A stretch of DNA of 64,000 nucleotides from Dipteris shenzhenensis (lineage: Eukaryota; Polypodiophyta; Polypodiopsida; Gleicheniales). A program made the position numbers and the translations under genes. The stretch's first letter is position 1. Each line of letters begins with the position of its first letter. Where the stretch lies: the NCBI GenBank assembly GCA_047967505.1, contig CM106538.1; one strand, given 5' to 3'. This document shows, piece after piece, positions 55,340 through 64,000 of the stretch. Under the pieces are notes generated by a model. That model had not been told where the DNA came from. It worked only from the letters and a program-made list of their open reading frames with translations, and made no database searches.

Positions 55340-56080
55340 GAACTAAGACCTCTTGCCGTCAAACTTTACCTTCATCTCGTTGTTGGCCATTTGACTCCGA
55401 GATAGTAAGTTCTTACAAAGATTACCTTCTCTTCTCGTCTCCCAATTCTGTCTTAAATGGAATGTTGCCAATACCCATTCTAGAGCAAGTCCTACTGTAC
55501 CTCACCGTCACCTTTGACTCTGAGTGTGGAGGCTCCATGGCTTTGAATGATGCTTTCTTGTTGGACATACGTTCTAATGCTCTGCTGCTTACATACCAGC
55601 CTTGCTTGCCTTTGGTCATTGCATGAGCCCATCAATGCTCAATGACCACCTCTAGCTCTCCTGTAGTCATGTTGGCTGATTTGGATTTGGACTCCTTGAG
55701 CTTGGACTCATTCCTCCTCTTCTGATGGGCCTCTTTCTTTCGGCAATAGAAACAATTCTTGTCCCAATTTCTTACTCTTACCATGGCTAAAGCCTTTACA
55801 AAGCATAATATATCAAAGTTTTTGTTTGCTCATTTCAAAGGCTAATCTTTAGCTATATTCCCATTTGTATCCCACAACATATCCAAGGCACCCAAAGCCT
55901 ACTCTAAGCTCGTTCCAAAATGAAATAAAGGCAAATTTAGTCTCCCTGAAAAGCATTCTTCCAAATAAGTTTTGAACTAGTTTTCAAGCAAATAAAGATA
56001 TCCATCATGGCAAGAGGTTCCATTGTTTTAATCACGGCCTTTCAAATTGGAAATCTTATGAGGTATTTCAAGGTGCTCCA
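55340..56080 (-). pseudogene. Copia gag zinc knuckle and protease relic
   Basis: The minus strand reads NWDKNCFYCRKKEAHQKRRN (damaged CCHC knuckle, 55770-55715), then KGKQGWYVSSRALERMSNKK, where the protease D-S-G has become S-S-R, then SFKAMEPPHSESKVTV and GIGNIPFKTELGDEKRR. This is the usual Copia gag-to-protease junction. Upstream (56080-55800) is poorly conserved gag. It is probably the continuation of the gag relic at 57360-57830, separated by an opposed insertion. Confidence 0.65.
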
Positions 56081-56113
56081 AGGCAACCAATAAAACACAA
56101 AGAAGGTATTATT

Positions 56114-56166
56114 CACTTGAGATATCTAGATGTCAAAGGCATTTCAACATCTAGATATCTCAAGTG
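56114..56166. repeat. Perfect 20-bp inverted repeat with 13-base loop
   Basis: Arms CACTTGAGATATCTAGATGT (56114-56133) and its exact complement at 56147-56166. Confidence 0.97.
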
Positions 56167-56389
56167 AGAGATTGCACGTGAAGGATAGTTGTGAGCAAAT
56201 ACTACACATTAAGAGCGATTCATAGGATGAAGTTTACATGCAATAGCAACCAAGTTTTAAGAGAAAAAGAAATTAACATATGATATATTAAATTAAAGAA
56301 CAGACTTCATGTTAAAACAAGCTTCAAGATCTTGATATAGTAGGACTGATGTGTACTTTATGTCAAAAGAATTTATCAATAATGAAGAT

Positions 56390-57350
56390 GGTTACAGGTT
56401 ATACACTTAGATATAAAATGTAATCTAGCCATTAATACATTATATGTGGATAATGATTTGATCATTGCAGGTAACATCATAGAGATGATGAATCAAATCA
56501 AGGTAAACTTATGTAAGCAATATAACATGAGAGATGTGTTAGAAATGCATCGCATTTTTGGCATTGAATTCAACAAGAATTTAGATAAAGTGAAGATGTA
56601 ATCTTTCTCAATTAGAGAAGGTACATAAATGAAATGTTCAAGCAACTTGATATGCGAGAATGCAAATCTGTCAACACATCAATTGGAATATGTCACAATA
56701 CCTTTACGATTGAGAGTCAATACGTCAAGATGCTACATTGTATTGAGAAAAAGCTAGCAAACTGATGTATCTGATGGCCACACCTAGATCATACATTTGT
56801 TGCTTGGTTAGTTGGCTTGTGGAAAACCCTTGTGAGCATGATTGGAAATTGTTGAAAAAGATCTTTAAGTACCTAAAAGGTACAATGGACCATAAATTGC
56901 CATGTATGAAGGATAGAAATAAAAAACCAAACCTATATAGACTAGGGTGGAGTTAAATAGGAAAAGTGAACAATTTTTTTTTCCATTCTTGCTCCATGGT
57001 ATGGTTAAGCACAAAGCGAGACATAGTTGTCTTGTCTGCAACATAAGCATAGTATATTGCTTTATCAAAGTGGGATTGTGAAGCAATATGGCTAGGAAGG
57101 CTTTTACTTTAGTTCAAGGGGAAGAAATTACGACCTTGTTTTATAACAGGAGGCATTTGTTTTAGGAAAGAATCCCAAAAATCATGGAAGGCAAAGCATA
57201 TTGATATTAGTTTCTCTGTAGACTTATTCACCAAGGGTAACGTCTCAAGCATTCAAAGAAATCCAATGTCTATTTTGTCAAAGACAAAAATTCAGGCATT
57301 CATAAAAACTATATGTATCATAGAAACCAAAATTGCAACGAAAGGGGAAG
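56390..57350 (+). pseudogene. Copia RT/RNase H relic with polypurine tract
   Basis: The plus strand reads LYVDNDLIIAGNIIEMMNQI (a damaged YVDD active site, 56441-56500), then KVNLCKQYNMRDVLEMHRIF and GIEFNKNLDKVKM. Broken RNase H frames follow, with KIFKYLKGTMDHKLP and, toward the end, HIDISFSVDLFTKGN-like sequence (57200-57240). AAAGGGGAAG (57341-57350) followed by TGTAAGAATAG looks like a polypurine tract and LTR start. The orientation is opposite to the Copia gag relics on both sides. Confidence 0.75.
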
Positions 57351-57435
57351 TGTAAGAATAGTTAGTATTATGGTCTCATGGTGTACATAGGTTAGTATGC
57401 CGGTTGAGTTGTACACCACGGAAGTATCCCAAGTA
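57351..57435 (+). repeat. Start of a truncated Copia LTR
   Basis: TGTAAGAATAGTTAGTATTA follows the polypurine tract. It ends where the minus-strand gag relic resumes. Confidence 0.45.
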
Positions 57436-57830
57436 CTAATAGTGCTACTTGGCTTTTTGGACCAGCTGAAGCCAAGTTGATCTCTCACCACTTTCACCTG
57501 CATGAGATGGTCATGTACTTGATCCCCTTCCTCCATGTTCATGTTGAACAACCTAGTCTAGGAGAGATAGGATCCTCGACGTGTTGTCCATCTCATACAA
57601 ACCCTTTAGAGCTGTCCATGCCTCACCAGACGTATTAGTACTCTAAAGATGTGGAATGACAGAATCCGTTGTCTTTCTTATGATCGATGCAAGGGCTTGG
57701 GCATCTTTGTCTTCCCATGCTTGCTGAATCTACAACCATTGTAATCATTCTTGAAGCATCCTTCATGTCAGTGGGCTTCGGATCCACCCCTATTGTGATC
57801 TTCCAAAGCTACCTACCCACAACGCCACCT
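57436..57830 (-). pseudogene. Copia gag (UBN2-type) relic
   Basis: The minus strand reads QQAWEDKDAQALASIIRKTT, SVIPHL, a stop, STNTSGEAWTALKGLYEMDN and LFNMNMEEGDQVHDHLMQVK, then VVRDQL. These are typical blocks of the Copia UBN2 gag. Stops and a frame change break it. An ACCTGGTGG..GGTATCC segment at its upstream edge may be the old leader and primer site. Confidence 0.75.
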
Positions 57831-58032
57831 GGTGGTATGGGATACCAGGTTGGTTTGGATCTGATTGGGAGTTCGTGCCAGTAGCTCAGCTCGTGGCTCG
57901 GAGGGGACATCTCCTGATTCGGGATCACATCCCGTAGATGTCATGGTTGGGTGGTGAGCAGCTTGCTCAGTTTCTCACGTTGCGTGTGTTTGTTTTGTAG
58001 ATCAGGGGTTTTAGGAGTGCTGGGATGTGTCA
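57829..58032 (+). repeat. Partial Gypsy LTR (3' part), tandem to the next LTR
   Basis: It matches 58355-58550 with about ten differences, and both copies end in GGGATGTGTCA. It would be the end of one LTR set directly against the next. Confidence 0.7.
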
Positions 58033-58033
58033 G

Positions 58034-58550
58034 TGAGTGTCATGTGCACGGATTGGTATCTGACGTGTACTGGGTACACAAGACTAGCTCAGGTAGCCTG
58101 GGGAGGCTTAGAGCTAGGCAGGCTTGATTCTCGGGTTGAGTGGCAAGGGTACGAACCATTTATAGGTCTTCGCTATTTTTGGCGTTGGGACCCAAGTCTA
58201 TAAAAGGGACCCAGGGGGTTCAGTTTTGAGTGTGCCGATGGGAGCAAGTTTCGTTCCTAGGTGCTAGGTCTGATCCTGGATTGAGTCGCGGACGCACGCT
58301 TGCATCTTAACATAGCCCAAGGCCCAGTGGCAGATCCCAGGCTTCACAGCGCCACCTGGACACCAGGCTGGTTTGGATCTGATTGGGAGTTCGTGCCAAT
58401 AGCTCAGCTCGTGGCTCGGAGGGGACATCTCCTGATTCGGGATCACATCCCGTAGATGTCATGGTTGGATGGTGAGCAGCCTGCTCAGTTTCTCACGTTG
58501 CGTGTGTTTGTTTTGCAGATCAAGGGTTTCAGGAGTGCTGGGATGTGTCA
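58034..58550 (+). repeat. Gypsy 5' LTR (about 517 bp; left edge approximate)
   Basis: It contains a TATA box (TATAAAAGG, 58199) and ends GGATGTGTCA directly before the primer-binding site. The left edge is inferred from the end of the preceding LTR fragment. The 3' LTR is beyond the window. Confidence 0.65.
58199..58205 (+). promoter_or_regulatory. TATA box of the Gypsy LTR
   Basis: TATAAAA in the middle of the LTR, 350 bases before its end, as expected for a U3 promoter. Confidence 0.6.
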
Positions 58551-58552
58551 GT

Positions 58553-58566
58553 TGGTATCGGAGCCA
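58553..58566 (+). other. Gypsy primer-binding site
   Basis: TGGTATCGGAGCCA, one base off the usual initiator Met-tRNA site, three bases after the LTR end. Confidence 0.85.
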
Positions 58567-59645
58567 GCTCCTGAGGTAGGAATTTCTGATGCGAGTACTT
58601 TGGACGATTTCTTCCTCCAGGTATGCCCTAAAATTCGAAATTTGCTGCTGCAAATTCTGCTTGGTTCATGGGTTATTAGGGGTGGTCAGGATGTAGGGAA
58701 AAGGTAGGAGGAAGAAGGAGAGTGTTTCGAATTTACTGAAGGGTTTAGGAGAGAGAAGGATGAGCATAGCTGGGAGACAGCGGAGGTGCAGGAAGGAGAG
58801 GCGATAGAGTAGCTGAGTGCAGGCGTGCAGATCGAGGCTGATCGGGGCTGCGTGGGAGAACGCCGAGGTGTGAGGCTGTGTTGGTGCGCGATGGCTAGAA
58901 GGAGTTTCGGCCAGGGCAGGGAGATGCGCAAGGGGCTGGAACAGGGTGCGGCCACCCCACCCTGTGGGTGGTGTTGCTTTTTTCGAAAAAGCACCACCCT
59001 CCAAAGTTGGGAGGGTGAGCCTTTCTTGGAAGCAGGGCTTCCTAATTTGGCTGCCCTATTCCCTATATAGCTTGGCAAAGTCCCAAGCTCAGCCATAGCC
59101 TTGTGCAAGCAGCCCTCCCCGCCATCGTCGTTGATTGTGCCATCAAGTTTCGGGACAGCCAGCGTCACCTGTCGTTCTCCCGCGCCAGCTTTTGTACATC
59201 TGCGTCACCAATTGTACAAACTGCGTCAGCATCCGTACAGCTTGCGTCAGCTACCGTACGCCCACGTGAACAACTGTACGGACTGCATTAGCGTCCGTAC
59301 AGATCACGTCAATAATTGTACGGATTGCGTCAGCAACCGTACGGATCCCGTCAGCAACCGTACAGCCACGTTAGCCATCTGTACTGATTGCGTCACCTGT
59401 ACGGTCAGCAGGAGGATTCCGTACGGTACAGATTGCTGCAGAATTTTGTACACTGCAGCCTGCAGCGAATTCAGCAAGAGGAAGACTTCGGGTTTATTGC
59501 GCCCGCGGTTCGTCAGTTTTCAGCATCTTCTTCCGTCAGCATCTCTTGGGACGGTTTACGGTTTTTCTCTGCTCTACTCTCCTTTCAGCTTTGATTCTCT
59601 CAGTTATTTCTCTCAGTTTATATTCGTTCAAATCAGATTTTAGAT
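58567..59645 (+). other. Gypsy leader with 21-bp tandem repeats
   Basis: Untranslated leader between the primer site and gag. It contains about eleven units of a 21-bp repeat at 59180-59410. Confidence 0.75.
59180..59410. repeat. 21-bp minisatellite (TGCGTCAGCAACCGTACGGA type)
   Basis: About eleven imperfect units, spacing 20-22 bases, each with CGTCA...GTAC. Confidence 0.9.
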
Positions 59646-60715
59646 ATGTCTGATCCTGCAAATCCCGAGTTCACCATGGGAGAACAGGATCTGGATTACA
59701 CTCCTGTGGGAGAGGAAGACCAGGGTCTTTATGACTATTTGATTACGAAGAAGGCCTTCAGTGAATTCACCACTGCTCTGGATGGAAAATTCGAGCAGGT
59801 TAATACGAATCAAATGGGGTTGATACAACAACTCCAAGGGATTCAAGCGACTCTCACTCTTCTGGCTAGCACTGTGCAGGCACTCACGCATGTGGATGCC
59901 ATGGCTTCAGTGCTAGGTCCGAACATAACTCCAGGCCCTTTTCCGGGAGATCAAAAGTCTCGAACTAAGGAGGTAGTTGACACTTGGTTACACAAGTGAC
60001 AGGTACACTTCCAGTTCCACCCGTACCCAGATGAGAAGAAAATCCAGCTTGCAGTCGGTTTCATTTCAGGAAAGGCGTTGCTATGGTGGAAGGAACTCCA
60101 ACCTAAGCCAGATACATGGATAGATTTTGAAGGAGTCTTCAAGAAGGAGTTCCTGAAGAAGGAGGACGATTATGATATCGTTGGCAAGCTTAAAGCCCTC
60201 GATATGTCAAAGCTGAACTTGTCATTTGAAGTTTATCTTCAAAGGTTTCGGGATCTGTAGCCCAGGGCCACAAAGATGGATCCAGTGACCTTGTTAGGTT
60301 TCTTTGTGGATGGTTTGTCAGATTCGTACAAGTTGTAAATTAAGAACAACAAATGTATAACGTTGCAAGAGGCTATGAATTACGCGCGTATTTATGATGA
60401 TAGCATGGCCGGTGCAAAGGCAACTACAGTTTTCGACACGAGTGGAAAGAACAAACGCAAGTTCTTTCAGCCTACGACTGGTACCGGGGAGACGAAGTCT
60501 ACGGACAACGCCTCCAAGATAAACTTGACTCAATCAAAGAATGGTCGAGTCCGTTTCCTTCGCACATTGAAGCTTAAGAAAGAAGGACGTTGCTTCTATT
60601 GCAAGGAGCAGGGCCACACCAAGAATGAATGTCCAAAGCGCAAGAATCAAAAGTTAGTGCTTGGATCGAAGCTCCAGGCGGATCCAGGTACCAAAGCCAA
60701 GGGAGCGAACCAAGT
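59646..60715 (+). pseudogene. Gypsy gag with CCHC zinc knuckle
   Basis: The ATG at 59646 starts an acidic N-terminus (MSDPANPEFTMGEQDLDYTP). After a TGA at 59997 the gag core runs: QFHPYPDEKKIQ, GKALLWWKELQPKPDTWIDF, FKKEFLKKEDDYDIVGKLKA and FEVYLQRFRDL. A TAG at 60258 and a TAA at 60336 follow, then EAMNYARIYDDSMAG. The zinc knuckle CFYCKEQGHTKNEC lies at 60592-60633. All in one frame except the stops. Gag would package element RNA. Confidence 0.9.
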
Positions 60716-61182
60716 TTCGATGACAGATATTTCTGCAAATGTCATTACCTGTTCACTTTCTTGTAATTGCACTTTCAATACTTCGTTGTTTAGTTCCCAT
60801 GATGTTTTTCGAGTTTATATGGACCAACAGGTTCACATTCTCTTTGATCTGGGTAGCTCTCACAACTTTGTTAATTACAAATTTGTGCAAAAGATGGCAC
60901 TGTCTACAGTATCTAGTGATCACACCTATGAGATGCAGCTTCTAGCTAAGAAGCAGTTTTGGGATCGCAAGGTTGAAGCGCTTCCTATCCGGATTCAAGC
61001 TTACACAGGGACTCACGTGTTATGTTATGCACTTGGAGCATGTAGACTTGTTAATCGGAATAGAGTGGTTTAAAATCCACAATATTCAGATTGGATCGAC
61101 GGAGCATACACTTTCTTTTGTAGATAAGGACACCCAATTTTGTATTTAGTGATATAAAATTTTCTCTTCTCAGGGACCTATT
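60716..61182 (+). pseudogene. Gypsy aspartic protease region
   Basis: VYMDQQVHILFDLGSSHNFV contains the protease site as DLG instead of the usual D-S/T-G. A frameshift lies at about 60990-61060, after which the other frame reads IGIEWFKIHNIQIG and LSFVDKDTQFCI before two adjacent stops (61147-61152). Likely inactive. Confidence 0.8.
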
Positions 61183-62700
61183 GTGTCTGCGATGCAGCTT
61201 CGGAATATATTAAATACTTCTCATTATGATGTCTATCAATGTGTTTTGATTCCGCTTTCTTCATTTGTTGTCTCTGTAATAAACAAAACTGATTTAAGTG
61301 TGTTTGAACACCGTGAATTGAGAATGTTGTTAGATAGTTTTCAGGATGTATTCCCTGCTCAACTGTCGGAAGGTTTACCTCCTGAACGGGAAGTAGATCA
61401 TCGCATAGACTTAGTCCCAGGGGCTCTAGCTATTAGTGTACCACCTTATAGGATGAGCCAGCTAGAGGATGATGAGTTAGCTACCCAGCTACAAGATTAC
61501 CTGGATATGGGCTACATACGCCCAAGTAAATCACCTTGGGGTGCACCTAGTCTCTTAAGAAAGAAAAAAGACTCTACATGGCGAATGTGTATAGATTATA
61601 AATGATTAAATAAAGTGACAATTAAGAATCGATACCCTCTACCTCGTTCCGATGATCTGATAGATCGTTTGATCGGAGCGTAGTATTTCTCTAAGATTGA
61701 TTTGCGTACGGGTTATCACCAAATTCGTATCTATGCTAAACACATAGATAGAACCGCATTCCGAACTAGGTATGGTCATTACGAGTTTCTTGTATTACCT
61801 TTTGGTTTGACCAATGCTCCTGTCACATTTCAGCAAATGATGAACGATTTGTTCAGGGATTTTCTGGGCAAATTTGTTGTAGTGTTCTTAGATGACATCT
61901 TGGTATATAGTCAAACGCTTGAGGATCACATAGGACACCTCCGGATTGTCTTAGCTATTCTAAGACAGCATAAGCTCTATGCCAAGATGAGTAAATGTGA
62001 GTTCTTTATGAAGGAGATCATTTACTTAGGACACAAGATTTCTTCTGAAGGTATTAGCATTGATCTGGATCGTATCCAGAAGGTTTTAGAATGGCCTATG
62101 CCTCAGATTGTGAAACAACTTCGTTCTTTCCTTGGATTTACGGTATTTCTACAGAAGTCTGTGCGTGATTATTCACATATCACCGCATCCCTGACAAACA
62201 TATTGAAAGGTCGTGGACGCAGGTTTAGCCAGTCAATCTCTTGGAATGATGCAATGAACATGGCTTTTGAAACCTTGAAGTTTTCTATCAAGGAAGCACT
62301 CGTTCTTGCATTACCCGATCCTACCCGGCCTTGTGTTTTAGAGGTCGATGCGAGTGATTATGCGATTGGGGCAGCTCTATTCCAAGAGGACAGACCTGTA
62401 GCTTTCGAGAGTAAGAAGCTAGACGACACTCAATATCGTTGAACCACACTCGAGAAGGAACTTTATGCTGTAGTGTATGCTCTTAAGGATTAGAGATACT
62501 ACTTGTATGGTTTAAAGTTCCTTGTATTGACTGATCATCAGTCAATTAAGTATGTGTGTGATGGATGAGAATTGAGGGGACAGAAAGCTAGATGGGTAGA
62601 ATTAATGCAAGATTTTGATTTTGAAATACGTTATTGTAAGGGTTCGTTGAATAGTGTGGCAGATGCCTTAAGTCGAGTTAAGTTTGTAAATGCTTTGTCA
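61183..62700 (+). pseudogene. Gypsy reverse transcriptase and RNase H
   Basis: RT: VDHRIDLVPGALAISVPPYR, YIRPSKSPWGAPSLL, RMCIDYK then TGA (61603), TAG (61681), YFSKIDLRTGYHQIRI (first Asp), TRYGHYEFLVLPFGLTNAPV, and VVVFLDDILVYSQTLEDHIG with the catalytic DD pair intact. RNase H: PCVLEVDASDYAIGAALFQE, PVAFESKKLDDTQYR then TGA (62440), LEKELYAVVYALKD then TAG (62491), TGA (62566), KARWVELMQDFDFEIRYCKG and NSVADALSR. Apart from the stops the domains are full length and in one frame. Confidence 0.92.
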
Positions 62701-64000
62701 TTTATGGAAATATCCTCAGACCTATTTCAATCCTTGAGAGGGCTATACGCAACTGATAGTCATTTCAGTTCTTATTGGCAGAGAGTCCAAGATGGGAGCT
62801 CCATGGTTGACCAAGACTTAGGGATTGTGCCACCTACGGTACAGGCGGCGGGAGGTCAGTGGATGATTAAGAACGGCTTGTTGTTTCGGAATGAAAAGAT
62901 TTGTGTGTCAGATGTTTTGGACCTTAAATCCAAGATTCTCTGGGAGTGTCATGATGCTCCTAGTGCTGGACATTCGGGTATACATAGGACTCTTTTTCTT
63001 GTGAAGCATACCTTTTATTGGCCTAAGATGCGTGCATTTATCGAGAACTATGTAGTAGGTTGCTGGGTTTGTTAGGTTACTAAGGCAAAACGCCTTAGAA
63101 GCACGGGCTTATTACAGTCATTACAGATTCCAGGTAATAAATGGGAAAGTATTTTCATGGATTTTATTACTGGGTTGCCTCGTACGCGCAAAGGTCATGA
63201 CTCCATTTAGGTCATAGTCGACCGTTTGAAAAAAATGGCTAGATTCTTATCTACTAGAACAACTATTTCAGCTGTTTAGCTGGCTCACGAGTTTGTGGAC
63301 CACTTGTTTAAGCTGTATGGTTTGCCATCTGACATAGTCAGTGACAGGGACTCAAAGTTTACAAGTAACTTTTGGACACTTGTTTTTGAGAAGTTAGAAA
63401 CTACTCTAAGTATGAGTTCCTCGGATCATGCACAATCCGATGGCAGTACAAAGAAGGTTAACCAGTTGGTTGAAGACATGCTTCGGGCATATGTATCTAA
63501 GAGACAGTCTTCATGGGAAGATTATCTACCAATGATAGAATTTGCTTACAACAGTGCAAAGCATTCTAGTACTGGTTACAGTCCTTTTATGCTTATGTAC
63601 GGGTTTCAACCTAAGTCACCAGCTATGGTTGGATTAAAAGGAATTCAAAATGATGCTGCTAAGAACTTCTTGCTAGACATGCAGGAAATGTTGCAGTTTG
63701 CCAAGGAGTCTATTAGAATTGCCCAAGATCGAGACACATTTTATGCTAATAGACATCGTTCACCTAGAGAGTTCTCTCAAGGAATGATGGTATATTTACG
63801 AATTCCCAAGGAATCCAAGAGCCTAAGTACTGGTTTGGTTTCGAAATTATCGCCCAGATACTGTGGCCCATTCAAGGTCATTAAAAGAATTGGACCAGTT
63901 GCATATCGACTAGAATTGCCTCCTGATGTTAAAGTCCATCCAGTCTTTCATGTCAGTAGACTGAAAGAAGTCTTGGGTGCGGATGATCAACTTGTTTCTC
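62701..64000 (+). pseudogene. Gypsy integrase (cut by window end)
   Basis: Zinc-binding N-terminus HDAPSAGHSGIHRTL then FYWPKMRAFIENYVVGCWVC, TAG at 63073. Core: [20 protein letters not shown] (first Asp), TAG at 63208, TAG at 63277, LPSDIVSDRDSKFTSNFW (second Asp), then HAQSDGSTKKVNQLVEDML, where the usual catalytic Glu before the RVNQ-type segment is a Lys. C-terminus: SPFMLMYGFQPKSPA, LSPRYCGPFKVIKRIGPVAY and HPVFHVSRLKE. A chromodomain, if present, would be beyond 64000. Confidence 0.92.

Larger units (their letters stand above)
58034..64000 (+). mobile_element. Ty3/Gypsy LTR retrotransposon (runs past window end)
   Basis: Order: LTR, Met-tRNA primer site, a long leader of about 1.08 kb, gag, protease, RT, RNase H, integrase. 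The last visible part (HPVFHVSRLKE) is the usual run-in to a chromovirus C-terminus. It is in the same orientation as MORC and lies in its downstream intron or beyond. At least thirteen stops and one frameshift break the polyprotein. Confidence 0.92.

Noticed and set aside
59180-59410. CRISPR-like array
   Set aside because: The repeats are contiguous and imperfect at 21 bp with no unique spacers, and the DNA is plant nuclear.
59101-59643. A 180-codon frame in the Gypsy leader
   Set aside because: It is kept open mainly by the 21-bp repeat, starts at TTG rather than ATG, and lies in the untranslated leader before gag.
1-64000. tRNA, rRNA or organelle insertions
   Set aside because: I saw no tRNA cloverleaf, rRNA core or plastid/mitochondrial gene by reading; a covariance-model scan would be needed to exclude a tRNA.

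Overview
The window looks like nuclear DNA of a large-genome land plant. It holds one host gene with large introns, and most of the rest is transposable-element sequence in many states of decay. The host gene is a plant-type MORC (Microrchidia) GHKL ATPase. Its splice sites are canonical GT..AG, and its 11 visible exons join in frame to exactly 449 codons. The LINE relic inside intron 1 does not look like the usual L1 type of flowering plants, which weakly favours a fern, another non-seed plant or a gymnosperm. The species cannot be fixed from this sequence alone.

Layout. 1-2.1 kb: LINE reverse-transcriptase relic (+). 3.4-5.8 kb: two Ty3/Gypsy relics in opposite orientation. 6-14.9 kb: unassigned sequence with a long hairpin (8.04-8.19 kb), tandem repeats (9.3-10.5 kb) and an unrecognised 239-codon reading frame broken by four stops (10.5-11.25 kb). 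15-16.75 kb: LINE endonuclease and C-terminal relics (-). 17.06-17.6 kb: truncated Copia. 19.1-25.5 kb: a CACTA (En/Spm) transposase relic. A 1-kb non-autonomous DNA element has landed twice here in opposite orientations, and one copy splits the transposase reading frame. 25.9-31.77 kb: a nearly complete Copia element (-) with a 5-bp target duplication and an extra tandem partial LTR, inserted in the middle of a fold-back sequence. 34.65-53.8 kb: MORC promoter and exons 1-11. Intron 1 (11.2 kb) carries a LINE relic with a repeated reverse-transcriptase segment and a deleted LTR element. Intron 6 (4 kb) carries duplications and a TTGAC-rich cluster. 53.8-64 kb: no further MORC exon is seen. This stretch holds two opposed Copia relics, a perfect hairpin, and a Gypsy element running off the window end.

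How the parts relate. Plant MORC ATPases help silence transposons, and this MORC gene is heavily loaded with them. In the Gypsy and Copia elements every premature stop I could place in a recognised domain fits a C-to-T or G-to-A transition at an expected Gln, Arg or Trp codon. This is the mark expected of long cytosine methylation followed by deamination. The unrecognised frame at 10.5 kb shows the same kind of stops. The MORC gene continues beyond the window: the C-terminal part of its ATPase/S5 module and the coiled coil are missing here.
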